Origin: a virus
IMG/VR virus record: IMGVR_UViG_3300036980_001087
Span: 32,943 to 96,942 of that record
Length of the DNA: 64,000 bases
Direction: 5' to 3' (one strand)
Part shown: positions 17,484 to 25,781 of the stretch, piece after piece
Numbering within the stretch: position 1 is the first letter of the stretch
Layout: every line of letters begins with the position of its first letter
Translations under genes and position numbers: made by a program
The notes under the pieces: generated by a model
Database searches by the model: none
Told to the model about the DNA's origin: nothing
The model's input: the letters and a program-made list of their open reading frames with translations, nothing else

Positions 17484-19108
17484 TATGTTATCCTCCGGTA
17501 TAAATCTATCTGTGAACCAATTCCAATACCATTTGTTTGATCAGCTAAAATTACTAAAGAAGTAATATTATCGGCAGTATTATTCCAAGCTTGCCCCTCT
17601 ATTTTAAGCACAGAAACAGTAGTTCCGGATGTTCTATATTGCGCCTTTTGTATAACTGTACGAATATATCCAGCTTTAGCATATAAATTTAATTCTGAAA
17701 AAGATATATCCCCTAATGCTGCAGCTGCCGTTATAACAATACAATTATTTCCAGTTGTAGATCTACCTGCTCCAATAGTAGTATTGGCCCCATATAAAAT
17801 CTGTTGCCCATATGTATCTGTAGAAATATTATTTATTAATAATTTATAATTTGGGCCTCCATTATATCCATTAACTATTTTAACTCTAAGCATATATTCA
17901 ACATCAGTGTCCCCGTTTAAACAATAATTAAAAATATTCTCTGAAGTGGTTTGCGGAATAGTTGTACCTTCAATGCAGATTGCTCCGTCAATATAACCAG
18001 AAGTATCACCACTTATTACGCCAAGAAAACAATACACTTGTGTAGCAGAACTGTCAACCGTGCGTGTAACTGTAATCCATTCCCAGGTGGACCCACCTGT
18101 ATGCCAAGTGGATTCCGAAGTACCTACTCCATCTTCAATATATAATCTTACTCTCGTTGCTACTGTTGCATAAACCCAAGCGCCGAAAGTCACTGTTCTG
18201 CCCCTCCAATAGCTTATTCCCTTCTCCGCGTGAAATATATTATTTAGTTGTACGTTTGTTCCTGATCTTGTAAGTTTAGCAGAATAAGTGCCTATATTAA
18301 CTATGGTGCTTTCTTTTGCAATAATTGCACCAGCACCAGAAGTCGTCCAACCATCGGGGTCCGAAGAAGCGCCAGCTGACCAAGTCTCAAAATCAGAATT
18401 AGCTAAAAGATTACCATTAAGTCCTGAAATTATGATTGATGTGGCTGGAAGTGGAGTTATTGCAAACTGAACATTTTGAATAAAGCCATATATGGGATAA
18501 GTTCCTGCTTGATGACAATGATTAATTCCATAAAAATATCTATATTTTGTGGTGCTTAATCCAGATAAAGTTAATGTTGTTGCTACTTTATTTGTACGTT
18601 CTACATTAGTATAAAAATTACATATAGCCGTGTCTGCACCGGCTGCACGTATTACTCTTGCATAATAAGTTGTATCTGCAGAAAAAGCATAAGCCGTAGC
18701 ATCATAGGTAGCAAAATTTCCTCTTAATGCAACTGCTCTAATTCCTCCAGCTTCTTTATTAAGTCCAAATTGAATAGCTACTGAACTACCAGATACATCA
18801 TCTATAATATTGCTAAAGGCAATTCCAGAAAATCCTGCAGTAGAACAAGCAGTATCTATGCGCATTTCAAAATCTACATATATTCTATCAAAATAATCCG
18901 TGCCAAAATCTTTATATACGTAATCGTCTACGTTAGAAACATATCCAGACAAAGTAATTTTATTAGTCTCTACTGTTAATTTATTTTGAGTATTGACTAC
19001 AGTATATTCAGAAAAATTTTCTATTGGATTTAAGGTAAAGGGAATTGAATAGATTTTCTGCCAGACATTATTTAAAGAGCCTAAAGCTCTAAGGTTTCCT
19101 ATTTTCAT
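17483..19108 (-). CDS. Virion protein with carbohydrate-binding module
   Basis: 541 residues. The N-terminal 200 residues form a beta-sandwich. Residues about 230-380 look like a CBM4/9-type domain: LLANSDFETWSAGASSDPDG, then TYSAKLTRSG and VTFGAWVYA strands. The last 140 residues are a third copy of the module found twice in the downstream neighbour (GAGRSTTGN, later QAWNNTADNIT and IGIGSQIDLYRR). No transmembrane segment is seen. Probable tail-fibre or virion glycan-binding protein. Confidence 0.7.
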   Translation of the reverse strand: MKIGNLRALGSLNNVWQKIYSIPFTLNPIENFSEYTVVNTQNKLTVETNKITLSGYVSNVDDYVYKDFGTDYFDRIYVDFEMRIDTACSTAGFSGIAFSNIIDDVSGSSVAIQFGLNKEAGGIRAVALRGNFATYDATAYAFSADTTYYARVIRAAGADTAICNFYTNVERTNKVATTLTLSGLSTTKYRYFYGINHCHQAGTYPIYGFIQNVQFAITPLPATSIIISGLNGNLLANSDFETWSAGASSDPDGWTTSGAGAIIAKESTIVNIGTYSAKLTRSGTNVQLNNIFHAEKGISYWRGRTVTFGAWVYATVATRVRLYIEDGVGTSESTWHTGGSTWEWITVTRTVDSSATQVYCFLGVISGDTSGYIDGAICIEGTTIPQTTSENIFNYCLNGDTDVEYMLRVKIVNGYNGGPNYKLLINNISTDTYGQQILYGANTTIGAGRSTTGNNCIVITAAAALGDISFSELNLYAKAGYIRTVIQKAQYRTSGTTVSVLKIEGQAWNNTADNITSLVILADQTNGIGIGSQIDLYRRIT

Positions 19109-19111
19109 AGT

Positions 19112-19570
19112 TTACACCTGATAAATATAGCCCCAGGTTCCAGTTAAAGTACCATAAGAGGTAAGGTCTATTTCCACTGAATTAGTTGCTCCAGTTACTT
19201 CATCCGGAATGATCTGCTTATTATCATTATTAAAAATTGCAATAATAATGCAATATGGAGCGGAAAGACCTTTACTGTGGGTAATAGTAAGTTTACCTGC
19301 ACTTAAAGATGCATTGGTGAAGGTTCCTCTAGTGGCTGCTGCTCCTACCTGCTCTTCAGTTCCGGAACTATCTAATTTATAAAGTTTACTATCAGATTTA
19401 AAATAAAGTTTATTAGTTCCCGAAGATGGATTGGCTGGTGTTGAAATTTGGGTGCAGATCATTGCACCTAATACATTAATAGTTTTAAAGAATGCAGAAA
19501 GCCAGTTCTTTGCACTGGTTCCTATATTTCCTTCACCATCTGCGCGAGGTACAATATTTCTAGTGGCCAT
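19112..19570 (-). CDS. Tail-fibre-type protein
   Basis: 152 residues. The start MATRNIVPRADGEGNIGTSA, continuing NWLSAFF, is the characteristic N-terminal strand-turn of phage fibre proteins in which a graphical layout label such as G-N-I-G-T is followed by K-x-W. The C-terminal half is a small beta domain (YCIIIAIFNNDNKQIIPDE, then GTLTGTWGYIYQV). It lies among adsorption-type genes in the late operon. Likely a short fibre or an adaptor for longer ones. Confidence 0.65.
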   Translation of the reverse strand: MATRNIVPRADGEGNIGTSAKNWLSAFFKTINVLGAMICTQISTPANPSSGTNKLYFKSDSKLYKLDSSGTEEQVGAAATRGTFTNASLSAGKLTITHSKGLSAPYCIIIAIFNNDNKQIIPDEVTGATNSVEIDLTSYGTLTGTWGYIYQV

Positions 19571-19592
19571 CTTTACGCTCCTTGAATTGCAT

Positions 19593-19613
19593 GCATAACA
19601 GAGCTAGTTATGC
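19593..19613 (-). repeat. 7-bp inverted repeat at gene end
   Basis: GCATAAC (19593-19599) and GTTATGC (19607-19613) form a hairpin overlapping the stop codon of the next gene in transcription order. No U-tract follows in the leftward direction. It may affect messenger stability; its significance is uncertain. Confidence 0.3.
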
Positions 19614-20159
19614 TTTTGGTTGAATATCATCATTACCATCTAACTCATATACATCATCTATAATTCCATCAGTCTGTGGCTCAATATCCCCATTTATATC
19701 AATCTCAAACAATCCAGACTGCCCTAAATCTGTCCAGGTCTCACTATCCCCACCATTACTAATTTTCCATTTTAATTCATTTGCATCATACTTAATTGTT
19801 GGACAATAAGTCTGATTAGTTCTAGCTATAAAAGACTTATCATTTAATAAACTATCCCCTAAATAAAAATTATTATCCGATGATTTTGAAATCTCGGTCC
19901 ATACAGCGCCAGTATAAATGTAAAGTTTATCTGTGTCCTCAACCCAACAAATTAGTCCCTCTACTCTGGCCTTATATTCCCAGGTACTGTCGGTATATGT
20001 TGCTATATCTAATTTATGAGACTCCCAAACTCCAGTAGCATTACTAGGAATTAGGTACCTGTCTCCCTTATTAGGGCTAGTAGGTACGTCAGTAGACGCA
20101 CTTTTAACAGGCTGTTGCCAGGAGAACTGTTCTAGAGTTGGGACTTTATATCCTGCCAT
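19608..20159 (-). CDS. DUF2793-like virion protein
   Basis: 183 residues. The first 95 residues (SPNKGDRYLIPSNATGVWES, then a W/Y-rich strand pair ending ICWVEDTDKLYIYTGAVW) match the DUF2793-type N-terminal domain of phage tail and fibre proteins, here a paralogue of the N-terminus of the collagen-like gene at 21975. The C-terminus is acidic (DINGDIEPQTDG, ELDGNDDIQP). The paired N-terminal domains suggest that both proteins dock on the same virion site. Confidence 0.7.
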   Translation of the reverse strand: MAGYKVPTLEQFSWQQPVKSASTDVPTSPNKGDRYLIPSNATGVWESHKLDIATYTDSTWEYKARVEGLICWVEDTDKLYIYTGAVWTEISKSSDNNFYLGDSLLNDKSFIARTNQTYCPTIKYDANELKWKISNGGDSETWTDLGQSGLFEIDINGDIEPQTDGIIDDVYELDGNDDIQPKA

Positions 20160-20183
20160 TTTATTCTATTCAATTAGTCAAAG

Positions 20184-21911
20184 TTATTTCCATGCCTCAG
20201 GAATAGAAGCAGCATTACTAAATCTTGCCGCAACTTGCCATCCAGAGAAGCAGTCCGTTTTTATAGGAGTTGCTGTTCCAAAATCATAATTCCATAGATC
20301 TGGGGCTTCTCCTTGTATTCCGGTCCAATCAGCATTATCATGGAAACAATTTGTAAAAATAACTTCTTGGTTTAAAAATCTTGTATCCTCATCTCCCTCA
20401 TCACAAAAAATACGAGCATTAACTTGTAATTTCTTACCATATGAAAGGGCCTGTTCAAAATTAGTAGCAAGCGTATTATATTTAAATAATCCCTCAGGTA
20501 GTGTAGCTAAATCATAACATTGTATAAACGCATATCCAAAACTTAAAGCTTTAGTATTATATCTAAATAAATCAGTAGGCAGAGAGGTAATCCCTGAATT
20601 ACCAAAAGCACTATCAAAATACTCTACTTCTGTATTATATTTAAAAATATCCGCAGGAATAGTGGTTAAGTCTGGACAAACACAGAATACTCCCCAAAAA
20701 TCATTTACAATAATATTATATTTAAATAAATTAGCAGGAATAGAGGTTATTTTAGTACAACTAAAAGAACCACCAAAAGTAGTAACTTTTGTATTGTATT
20801 TAAAAATATTCTCGTTTATTGATACTATCCCTGTATTATAAAATACATTACTTAAATCCCACACTTCTGTATTATACTTAAACAATTCCTCAGGAATTGA
20901 TGTTATATTTTCACAATTAAAAAATAAACCAGCAAAATCTTCTGCTAAAACTAACGTATCCAATAGGTGTTCTGGTATTTCTGTTAATCCAGTACAATCA
21001 GAAAATGCATTATAAAATATTCTTGCATTTATATTATACTTAAATATATTTACTGGAATTGAAGTTAAAGATGTGCATTCAGAAAATATAGTATTAAAAT
21101 CTTCAGCTAATGTATTATATTTAAAAAGGTCTTCAGGTATTGATGTTAATCCAGTACATCCACTAAATACTCCAACAAAATTTATTGCATCTATATTATA
21201 CTTAAAAAGATCCTCAGGTATTGATTTTAATCTACTACATCTACTAAATGTTTCTGTAAAATCAGCTCCCGTATAATATTTAAAAAGTCGCTTAGGTATA
21301 TACTCTAAAGATTTACAATTATAAAACATTTTAGTATAATTTGTTAAAGCAGAAAGATTGGCCATAGTGCTATCTAAAGTAATAAGATTAGTACAATCTC
21401 CAAAATTCAATTTAGTTAAGCCTACAGTACCTACCACATCCCCAACTCTTGTAATCATCTTTTTAGAAAGATCATGTCCTACATAAACGAAATAGGTTTC
21501 CCAGTTAGCTCCTGTAGTGGGTTCATTTTCAGGTCTATGTTCCTCTTCCAAAATACATTCGTAAATATCTCCGTTGTCCAGAGTTATCCTATCTCCAACT
21601 AAATAATTTGAACTAAACCCAACTGGAGAATCCCAATGTATTAAATCTGGAGCTTGGTTGAAGTCTAATATTGTACATTGCCCAATAATAACTATAATTT
21701 TAGGTGTTGCATTTAAATAAGTATGGCTTATATCTTCATCATCATAAGAAGTAATTGTTGCTATGGCTGATCCGTCCCCCCAATTTACAGTAAAATCATA
21801 AGTACCATCTTCATGTAATGGGAGAGTAAATTTATAATCATCTACTGGAGTAATATATAATTTTATTCTATTTGTACTTGGGTCTATTTTAGTTGGTAAT
21901 GGACTAGACAT
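20184..21911 (-). CDS. BspA-like leucine-rich repeat virion protein
   Basis: 575 residues. Residues about 30-75 look like a PKD-type beta domain (FTVNWGDGS, later DISHTYLNA). Residues about 105-150 resemble a small carbohydrate-binding insert (LVGDRITLDNGDIYECIL and ANWETYF). From about 185 on there are around a dozen repeats of 24 residues with consensus LTSIPEDLFKYNTxAxxFxx and a following FxxC, the BspA/DUF285 type of leucine-rich repeat used by bacterial surface adhesins. In the late operon this is probably an adsorption protein. It has no signal peptide, which fits a virion component rather than a secreted adhesin. Confidence 0.75.
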   Translation of the reverse strand: MSSPLPTKIDPSTNRIKLYITPVDDYKFTLPLHEDGTYDFTVNWGDGSAIATITSYDDEDISHTYLNATPKIIVIIGQCTILDFNQAPDLIHWDSPVGFSSNYLVGDRITLDNGDIYECILEEEHRPENEPTTGANWETYFVYVGHDLSKKMITRVGDVVGTVGLTKLNFGDCTNLITLDSTMANLSALTNYTKMFYNCKSLEYIPKRLFKYYTGADFTETFSRCSRLKSIPEDLFKYNIDAINFVGVFSGCTGLTSIPEDLFKYNTLAEDFNTIFSECTSLTSIPVNIFKYNINARIFYNAFSDCTGLTEIPEHLLDTLVLAEDFAGLFFNCENITSIPEELFKYNTEVWDLSNVFYNTGIVSINENIFKYNTKVTTFGGSFSCTKITSIPANLFKYNIIVNDFWGVFCVCPDLTTIPADIFKYNTEVEYFDSAFGNSGITSLPTDLFRYNTKALSFGYAFIQCYDLATLPEGLFKYNTLATNFEQALSYGKKLQVNARIFCDEGDEDTRFLNQEVIFTNCFHDNADWTGIQGEAPDLWNYDFGTATPIKTDCFSGWQVAARFSNAASIPEAWK

Positions 21912-21929
21912 ACTACTCCTTATTTAATA

Positions 21930-21958
21930 GGGAGGATCCCAAAAAATGGGATCCTCCC
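21930..21958 (-). repeat. 12-bp perfect hairpin between collagen-like and LRR genes
   Basis: GGGAGGATCCCA (21930-21941) pairs with TGGGATCCTCCC (21947-21958) around a 5-base loop, between the collagen-like gene and the LRR gene. Read leftward no U-run follows the stem, although the loop is U-rich. Candidate attenuator, RNase-processing stop or weak terminator. Confidence 0.5.
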
Positions 21959-21974
21959 CGATTATTTCTTTAAA

Positions 21975-23741
21975 TTATCCGTCTATAAGCAAGCACTTAT
22001 AATCGGCATCATACACTGCACCGGGACCGGTCTCACCTTGAAAACCCTGGTTACCCTGGTCGCCCTGGTCTCCCTTTACTCCTTGGAAGCCTTGAGTTCC
22101 CTGGTCTCCTTGGTCACCTTGTGCTCCAGTGTCGCCCTGAGGCCCTTGAGCTCCAGTTGCACCTTGTGCGCCTTGATCTCCCTGAGGACCAACATCTCCA
22201 ACGTCTCCTGTTCTTGCAAAAGTAATTAAAATATCAGCAAGATTTGAAAAGGCAGTTAAAGATCCAGAAACATATGCACATGCAACAGTATCATACCCAG
22301 ACTTATCAGTAATTCCTCCAATAGTAAAGAGTGCAAACTGAGAAGCATCAGTTTTAAGGGAGATCTTAAAATGTCCCTTAATTGTGCTGGTGGATCCTGC
22401 TATTGTGTGCAAGAATGTTTCTATATTGGTGCTATTATCATCAACATCATCAATATGCATTGACGTTGCCAATGATAAGTCATCATTATCAAACTTTAAT
22501 TTTCCGGCTCCAGGATCAGTGTCATCATTATCCGTACTAAAGGTATAATCAAAAGTTTCTCCTCCAAAAGATCCTTGAGCGCCTTGCGCACCTTGATCTC
22601 CTTGGTCACCTTTGGCTCCCTGAAATCCTTGGGTGCCCTGATTTCCTTGAAAACCTTGGTTTCCCTGATCCCCTTGGTCACCTTGATCACCTTTGGCTCC
22701 TTCATCCCCTTGGTCGCCTTGAGGCCCTTGGGCTCCTGTTTCTCCCTGGTCGCCTTGATTACCTTGATTTCCCTTTTCCACAAATAGTTCCCAAAATAAG
22801 GGATCAACTGTAGGTTCCTCGTCAGTTGTGGCTTGAATACAAACGTATCCACTGCCATTATATTCAACACAATCATTAATACTATATACTCCCGAAACCC
22901 ATGTGCCTTTCCATACAAATCCTTCAGCATCTGCTCCTGTGGCGCCTGTTACTCCTTGAAATCCTTGAGGACCCTGAGCTCCGGTTTCACCTTGGTCTCC
23001 CTGGAAACCTTGGTCACCCTGTGCACCCGCGTCACCTTGAAAGCCTTGATTGCCCTGGTCACCCTGGTAACCCATTTCACCCTGGGGCCCATCATTTCCT
23101 TGAAATCCCTGATCTCCAGTTTCACCATCAGCTCCCTTAACAGCCATTACTTCCCAATAAGCTGTATCAACCGTGGGTTCTTCATCTGTAGTAGCTTGAA
23201 TACAAATAAAACTACTACTAAAATACTCTACAACATCATTAACAGCGTAAACTCCTGCAACCCAAGGACCTTTCCAGGTAAATCCAAGTCCCTGATATCC
23301 CTGGTCTCCTTGGAAGCCTTTAGCTCCCTGGACTCCCTGATTACCTTGATCTCCTTGGGGTCCTTGATCTCCTTGAAAACCTTGATCCCCCTGGTCCCCT
23401 TGAGTTCCTTGAGGTCCATCTTCACCTTGAGGGCCTTGGTCACCTTGTGGCCCTACTACGTCTCTAGCTTCCCAAACACCCCCTATAACATACAAAAATT
23501 CTTGAGTTGCCATATTCCATACTTGCCATCCATCTTCTGGAATATCATAGGTCCATGTTACAGGGCCAACTCCTGTACAAGTTGCAATCCAATTATCCTT
23601 ATCTGCCCATATTCCCGTCGCTCCAACACCAATTATATGACGATCTCCCTTATCGGGGGTGGAGTCAGGAGTTACAAGTACATCAAGGACTGGAGGTTGC
23701 CATGAAAATGTCTCTAAAACTGGTATTCTATACTGTGCCAT
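21975..23741 (-). CDS. Collagen-like virion fibre protein
   Basis: 588 residues. A DUF2793-like N-terminal domain (PDKGDRHIIGVGATGIW) is followed by long Gly-X-Y tracts dominated by GDQGxQG and GPQG triplets. They are interrupted twice by a 45-residue module (WKGPWVAGVYAVNDVVEYF and WKGTWVSGVYSINDCVEYN, each ending near PTVD and W) that resembles a CBM5/12 chitin-type binding domain. A beta domain of about 120 residues interrupts the last tract. The triplets are rich in Asp and Gln and nearly free of Pro. Probably a trimeric fibre of the virion. The repeats create many long spurious reading frames on the other strand. Confidence 0.8.
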   Translation of the reverse strand: MAQYRIPVLETFSWQPPVLDVLVTPDSTPDKGDRHIIGVGATGIWADKDNWIATCTGVGPVTWTYDIPEDGWQVWNMATQEFLYVIGGVWEARDVVGPQGDQGPQGEDGPQGTQGDQGDQGFQGDQGPQGDQGNQGVQGAKGFQGDQGYQGLGFTWKGPWVAGVYAVNDVVEYFSSSFICIQATTDEEPTVDTAYWEVMAVKGADGETGDQGFQGNDGPQGEMGYQGDQGNQGFQGDAGAQGDQGFQGDQGETGAQGPQGFQGVTGATGADAEGFVWKGTWVSGVYSINDCVEYNGSGYVCIQATTDEEPTVDPLFWELFVEKGNQGNQGDQGETGAQGPQGDQGDEGAKGDQGDQGDQGNQGFQGNQGTQGFQGAKGDQGDQGAQGAQGSFGGETFDYTFSTDNDDTDPGAGKLKFDNDDLSLATSMHIDDVDDNSTNIETFLHTIAGSTSTIKGHFKISLKTDASQFALFTIGGITDKSGYDTVACAYVSGSLTAFSNLADILITFARTGDVGDVGPQGDQGAQGATGAQGPQGDTGAQGDQGDQGTQGFQGVKGDQGDQGNQGFQGETGPGAVYDADYKCLLIDG

Positions 23742-23810
23742 TTTGTTTCTCCTTTATTATATTACTTCTAAAACAAAGCTCAGAACCCTCTGAGTAATCT
23801 ACACATATAC

Positions 23811-24056
23811 TTATGGTTCAGTTACAACATATGCTTTAAACGGGGCTACATACTCCATAACCCTCGGAATTGCTAGTGGATCAGCATGCACATGGCTATT
23901 TGGATCTACTGGGCCCGCTGCTCCTTGCGGACCTTGTGGTCCAGTTGCCCCAGATGTAGTTATTCCTACCCTAATAATTTCAACCTCATTCATTGTAATA
24001 TGAATAGGTTGGGCTTCTGTTATTGTTACAAATATTTGATCAGTACTATCTGGCAT
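23811..24056 (-). CDS. Short virion protein with collagen-like stretch
   Basis: 81 residues. It opens with a beta segment (IFVTITEAQPIHITMNEVEI) and has one short Gly-X-Y tract (GATGPQGPQGAAGP), then a His-containing turn and a C-terminal strand. It lies between the BppU-like gene and the long collagen-like fibre in the same late operon. Probably a linker or trimerisation component. Confidence 0.6.
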   Translation of the reverse strand: MPDSTDQIFVTITEAQPIHITMNEVEIIRVGITTSGATGPQGPQGAAGPVDPNSHVHADPLAIPRVMEYVAPFKAYVVTEP

Positions 24057-24060
24057 ATAA

Positions 24061-24411
24061 TTAAGAAGTACGTTTTGTAGCGTCTGCGTTAAAAGTAATT
24101 ACTCCTGCAACTATGGTCTCTACTACTGTCCCATGTTTAATCTGGATATCATAATAATAATCACCCAGTAAATTAGTATCTGCTGGAAGTAAATTTATGG
24201 TTGTCTTTCCATGGGTAGGATCTGTGTGCACAGTAATGGTTTTTACTATTTGAGCATGTGTATCGTCGGCAGCCTCTAAGTTATCTGTAACTGTGAAGAA
24301 TACAGTCCATCCAGTTATATCTTTAGCCACTCCAGAGCCATCTGTAAACTCTAATAAATAAGACTTACTATCTCCCCTGGTAATTTCTAAATTTTCACTT
24401 TGAACAGACAT
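24061..24411 (-). CDS. BppU-like virion protein
   Basis: 116 residues. It has an ITRGDSKSYLLEF start, DITGWTVFFTVTD, a DPTHGKTTINLLPAD turn and a YYYDIQIKHGTVVETIVAGV strand. These match the N-terminal beta-sandwich of BppU/upper-baseplate proteins and related fibre anchors. It is the first gene of the leftward block. It would anchor adsorption fibres to the tail. The leader upstream carries a GTTTTCAAT element at 24573-24581. Confidence 0.65.
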   Translation of the reverse strand: MSVQSENLEITRGDSKSYLLEFTDGSGVAKDITGWTVFFTVTDNLEAADDTHAQIVKTITVHTDPTHGKTTINLLPADTNLLGDYYYDIQIKHGTVVETIVAGVITFNADATKRTS

Positions 24412-24572
24412 AACTCCACCTCTATGTTTAAAATTTTAGCTCGCTACCTATCTTACTTATTTCAGCCCTAACTAGGGTCAATGAAAAGGATCAAGTCCCG
24501 TTGCAGAAGGCCCTGTCATGAACAGGATTTTCGGCAGCAAGCTGAATCTAATAATTCTCTTTTTCCTCTATA

Positions 24573-24581
24573 ATTGAAAAC
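24573..24581 (-). promoter_or_regulatory. GTTTTCAAT late-strand element in divergent region
   Basis: Read leftward: GTTTTCAATTATAGAGGAAA, 162 bases before the first late gene. It aligns with the copies at 14777 and 7203 over the first nine to twelve bases. It could be the start point for the whole leftward block. Confidence 0.4.
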
Positions 24582-24664
24582 TACTCTATATATAATAATT
24601 GGGTAATAAAACCTCTTTATTTTAAAGGGGTTGCGCCTAACTTTATTATCTGTAAAAACAGGCC

Positions 24665-24675
24665 CCCTCCGGGGT
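24665..24675. repeat. CCCCTCCGGGG hairpin
   Basis: CCCC and GGGG arms around TCC, within a GC-rich patch of an AT-rich gap. The same 11 bases, in the opposite orientation, occur in the gap near 36517. Its role is unknown; possibly a structured RNA or protein-binding site. Confidence 0.35.
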
Positions 24676-24681
24676 CCCCTC

Positions 24682-24725
24682 ATTAAGCAATCTTAAGCCC
24701 CCTTTCTACAACCGGGTTGCTTAAT
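24682..24725. repeat. 9-bp inverted repeat in divergent region
   Basis: ATTAAGCAA at 24682-24690 and TTGCTTAAT at 24717-24725 pair perfectly across 26 bases. It could be a binding site for a dimeric regulator or part of a leader structure. Confidence 0.45.
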
Positions 24726-24851
24726 TTGCTTATTAGGGACTCTTTATTCAAGGCATATACCCCCTTTCAAGCTTAGATACTATAACCACCTATATTAATT
24801 GCGCTCAAATACTATTCATGTCTAACATTTAAGCACAAACTAATTCTACAA

Positions 24852-24869
24852 ATAGATAAAATTATCTAT
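24852..24869. repeat. 18-bp palindrome, probable operator
   Basis: ATAGATAA and TTATCTAT arms are separated by AA. It lies in the divergent region with two further palindromes at 24891-24900 (AGGGTACCCT) and 24909-24919 (TCCCTAAGGGA) close by. The arrangement resembles operator sites, but the cognate protein is unknown. Confidence 0.4.
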
Positions 24870-25124
24870 ATACAGAATCCTACTTACGGGAGGGTACCCT
24901 TAAATAAGTCCCTAAGGGATCCTAAAATAGGCCCAGTTAAGGCTAGGGAGCTTATTGCAGCCCCTAATTAGAGATACTAGTGCCAGGGTAAGGTTTGAAA
25001 ATTCATTAGTAGGTAAGTTCAAGATGGATGATACTATGTAAATTTAAAATATAATTCCATTTGTAAAGATACTAACCTATTGATATATAACAACTTACAA
25101 CAACAAAATATTTTACTTATTTAT

Positions 25125-25152
25125 TTGACAAAACAATTTTTTGTGCTATACT
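25125..25152 (+). promoter_or_regulatory. Early sigma-70-like promoter
   Basis: TTGACA (25125-25130), a 16-base spacer and TATACT (25147-25152) with an extended -10 TGC directly before. It is followed by an A-rich leader containing GTTGCC and GGCAAC arms and then the first early gene at 25251. It is the strongest of a set of similar promoters at 37173, 39814, 41253 and 59920. Confidence 0.75.
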
Positions 25153-25250
25153 TTCTATGTTGCCAAAACAACAAAAAAACAAAAAAACAGGCAACCAGCA
25201 AGGCTATATTATAACCCAACCCAAAGCAACAAAACAGAAAGGATATTACT

Positions 25251-25544
25251 ATGAAAACGCTCATAGAGCAAAAATACAAGTATATATACCAAGACGATAG
25301 AGCAACCCGCAGGACACACCAGTTTGAATACTGGGAAGCCGTAGAAGAAGAGAAAATTGAGATAGAAAACTTCGTGAAGAAGTTAGATAACAATATAGAA
25401 GACAAGTGGTTACAAGACTACCTCAAGAATTACTACCAAGTGCCAGCACTTGACGGACAGACTAATGTAGACTATATGATAGCGAGATGTGAGAGATTAT
25501 ACACTTGGGAAGAGATGGAACACTCTTGGAAGAGCAAGAAGTAA
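25251..25544 (+). CDS. Early hypothetical protein, acidic helical
   Basis: 97 residues, the first gene after the early promoter. It is highly charged and helix-rich (EAVEEEKIEIENFVKKLDNN), with aromatic residues scattered through it. No known motif. Small acidic first-transcribed phage proteins are often host-takeover factors, but nothing in the sequence proves that here. Confidence 0.65.
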   Translation: MKTLIEQKYKYIYQDDRATRRTHQFEYWEAVEEEKIEIENFVKKLDNNIEDKWLQDYLKNYYQVPALDGQTNVDYMIARCERLYTWEEMEHSWKSKK

Positions 25545-25570
25545 AGCAACCAATGAGGAGGGCAGTAGTT

Positions 25571-25771
25571 ATGAAGAAAGAGAAAGACAGACCAGCAAGC
25601 AAGTTTGAAGAAGAATACGCAAAGTTTACAGGATGTAAGAGGGAAGAACCAAGACAGCACAAGCAGTACATACATCTAAGGTATACACTCGGATGGATCA
25701 CCATAAGTATATACAGATTAGGGCAGAGGTTTAGCGTAAGACTTGAGATAGCAAGAGGATGGAATAACTAA
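25571..25771 (+). CDS. Early hypothetical small basic protein
   Basis: 66 residues from the ATG at 25571, which follows GAGGAGGG at good spacing. Upstream in-frame ATGs are less well placed. The first half is Lys/Glu-rich; the second half (YTLGWITISIYRLGQRFS) is beta-like and basic. Function unknown. Confidence 0.55.
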   Translation: MKKEKDRPASKFEEEYAKFTGCKREEPRQHKQYIHLRYTLGWITISIYRLGQRFSVRLEIARGWNN

Positions 25772-25781
25772 GGAGGACAAG

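Larger units (their letters stand above)
24412..25250. other. Gene-free divergent control region
   Basis: About 840 bases separate the leftward late genes from the rightward early genes; I see no convincing gene. It holds a leftward GTTTTCAAT element (24573-24581), a CCCCTCCGGGG hairpin (24665-24675), a 9-bp inverted repeat ATTAAGCAA/TTGCTTAAT (24682-24690 and 24717-24725), an 18-bp palindrome ATAGATAA-AA-TTATCTAT (24852-24869), AGGGTACCCT (24891-24900), TCCCTAAGGGA (24909-24919) and the early promoter at 25125. The cluster at 24852-24919 looks like operator or origin sequence. Confidence 0.6.

Noticed and set aside
22038-23705. Long reading frames opposite the collagen-like gene
   Set aside because: They are antisense shadows of the Gly-X-Y repeats (Leu/Val/Thr/Ser-rich low-complexity translations) without ribosome-binding sites.
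24475-24540. Riboswitch in the late leader
   Set aside because: The CCTGT-CATGA-ACAGG hairpin and nearby GC-rich stretch were compared from memory with preQ1, SAM and TPP consensus elements and did not match. It may still form structure.
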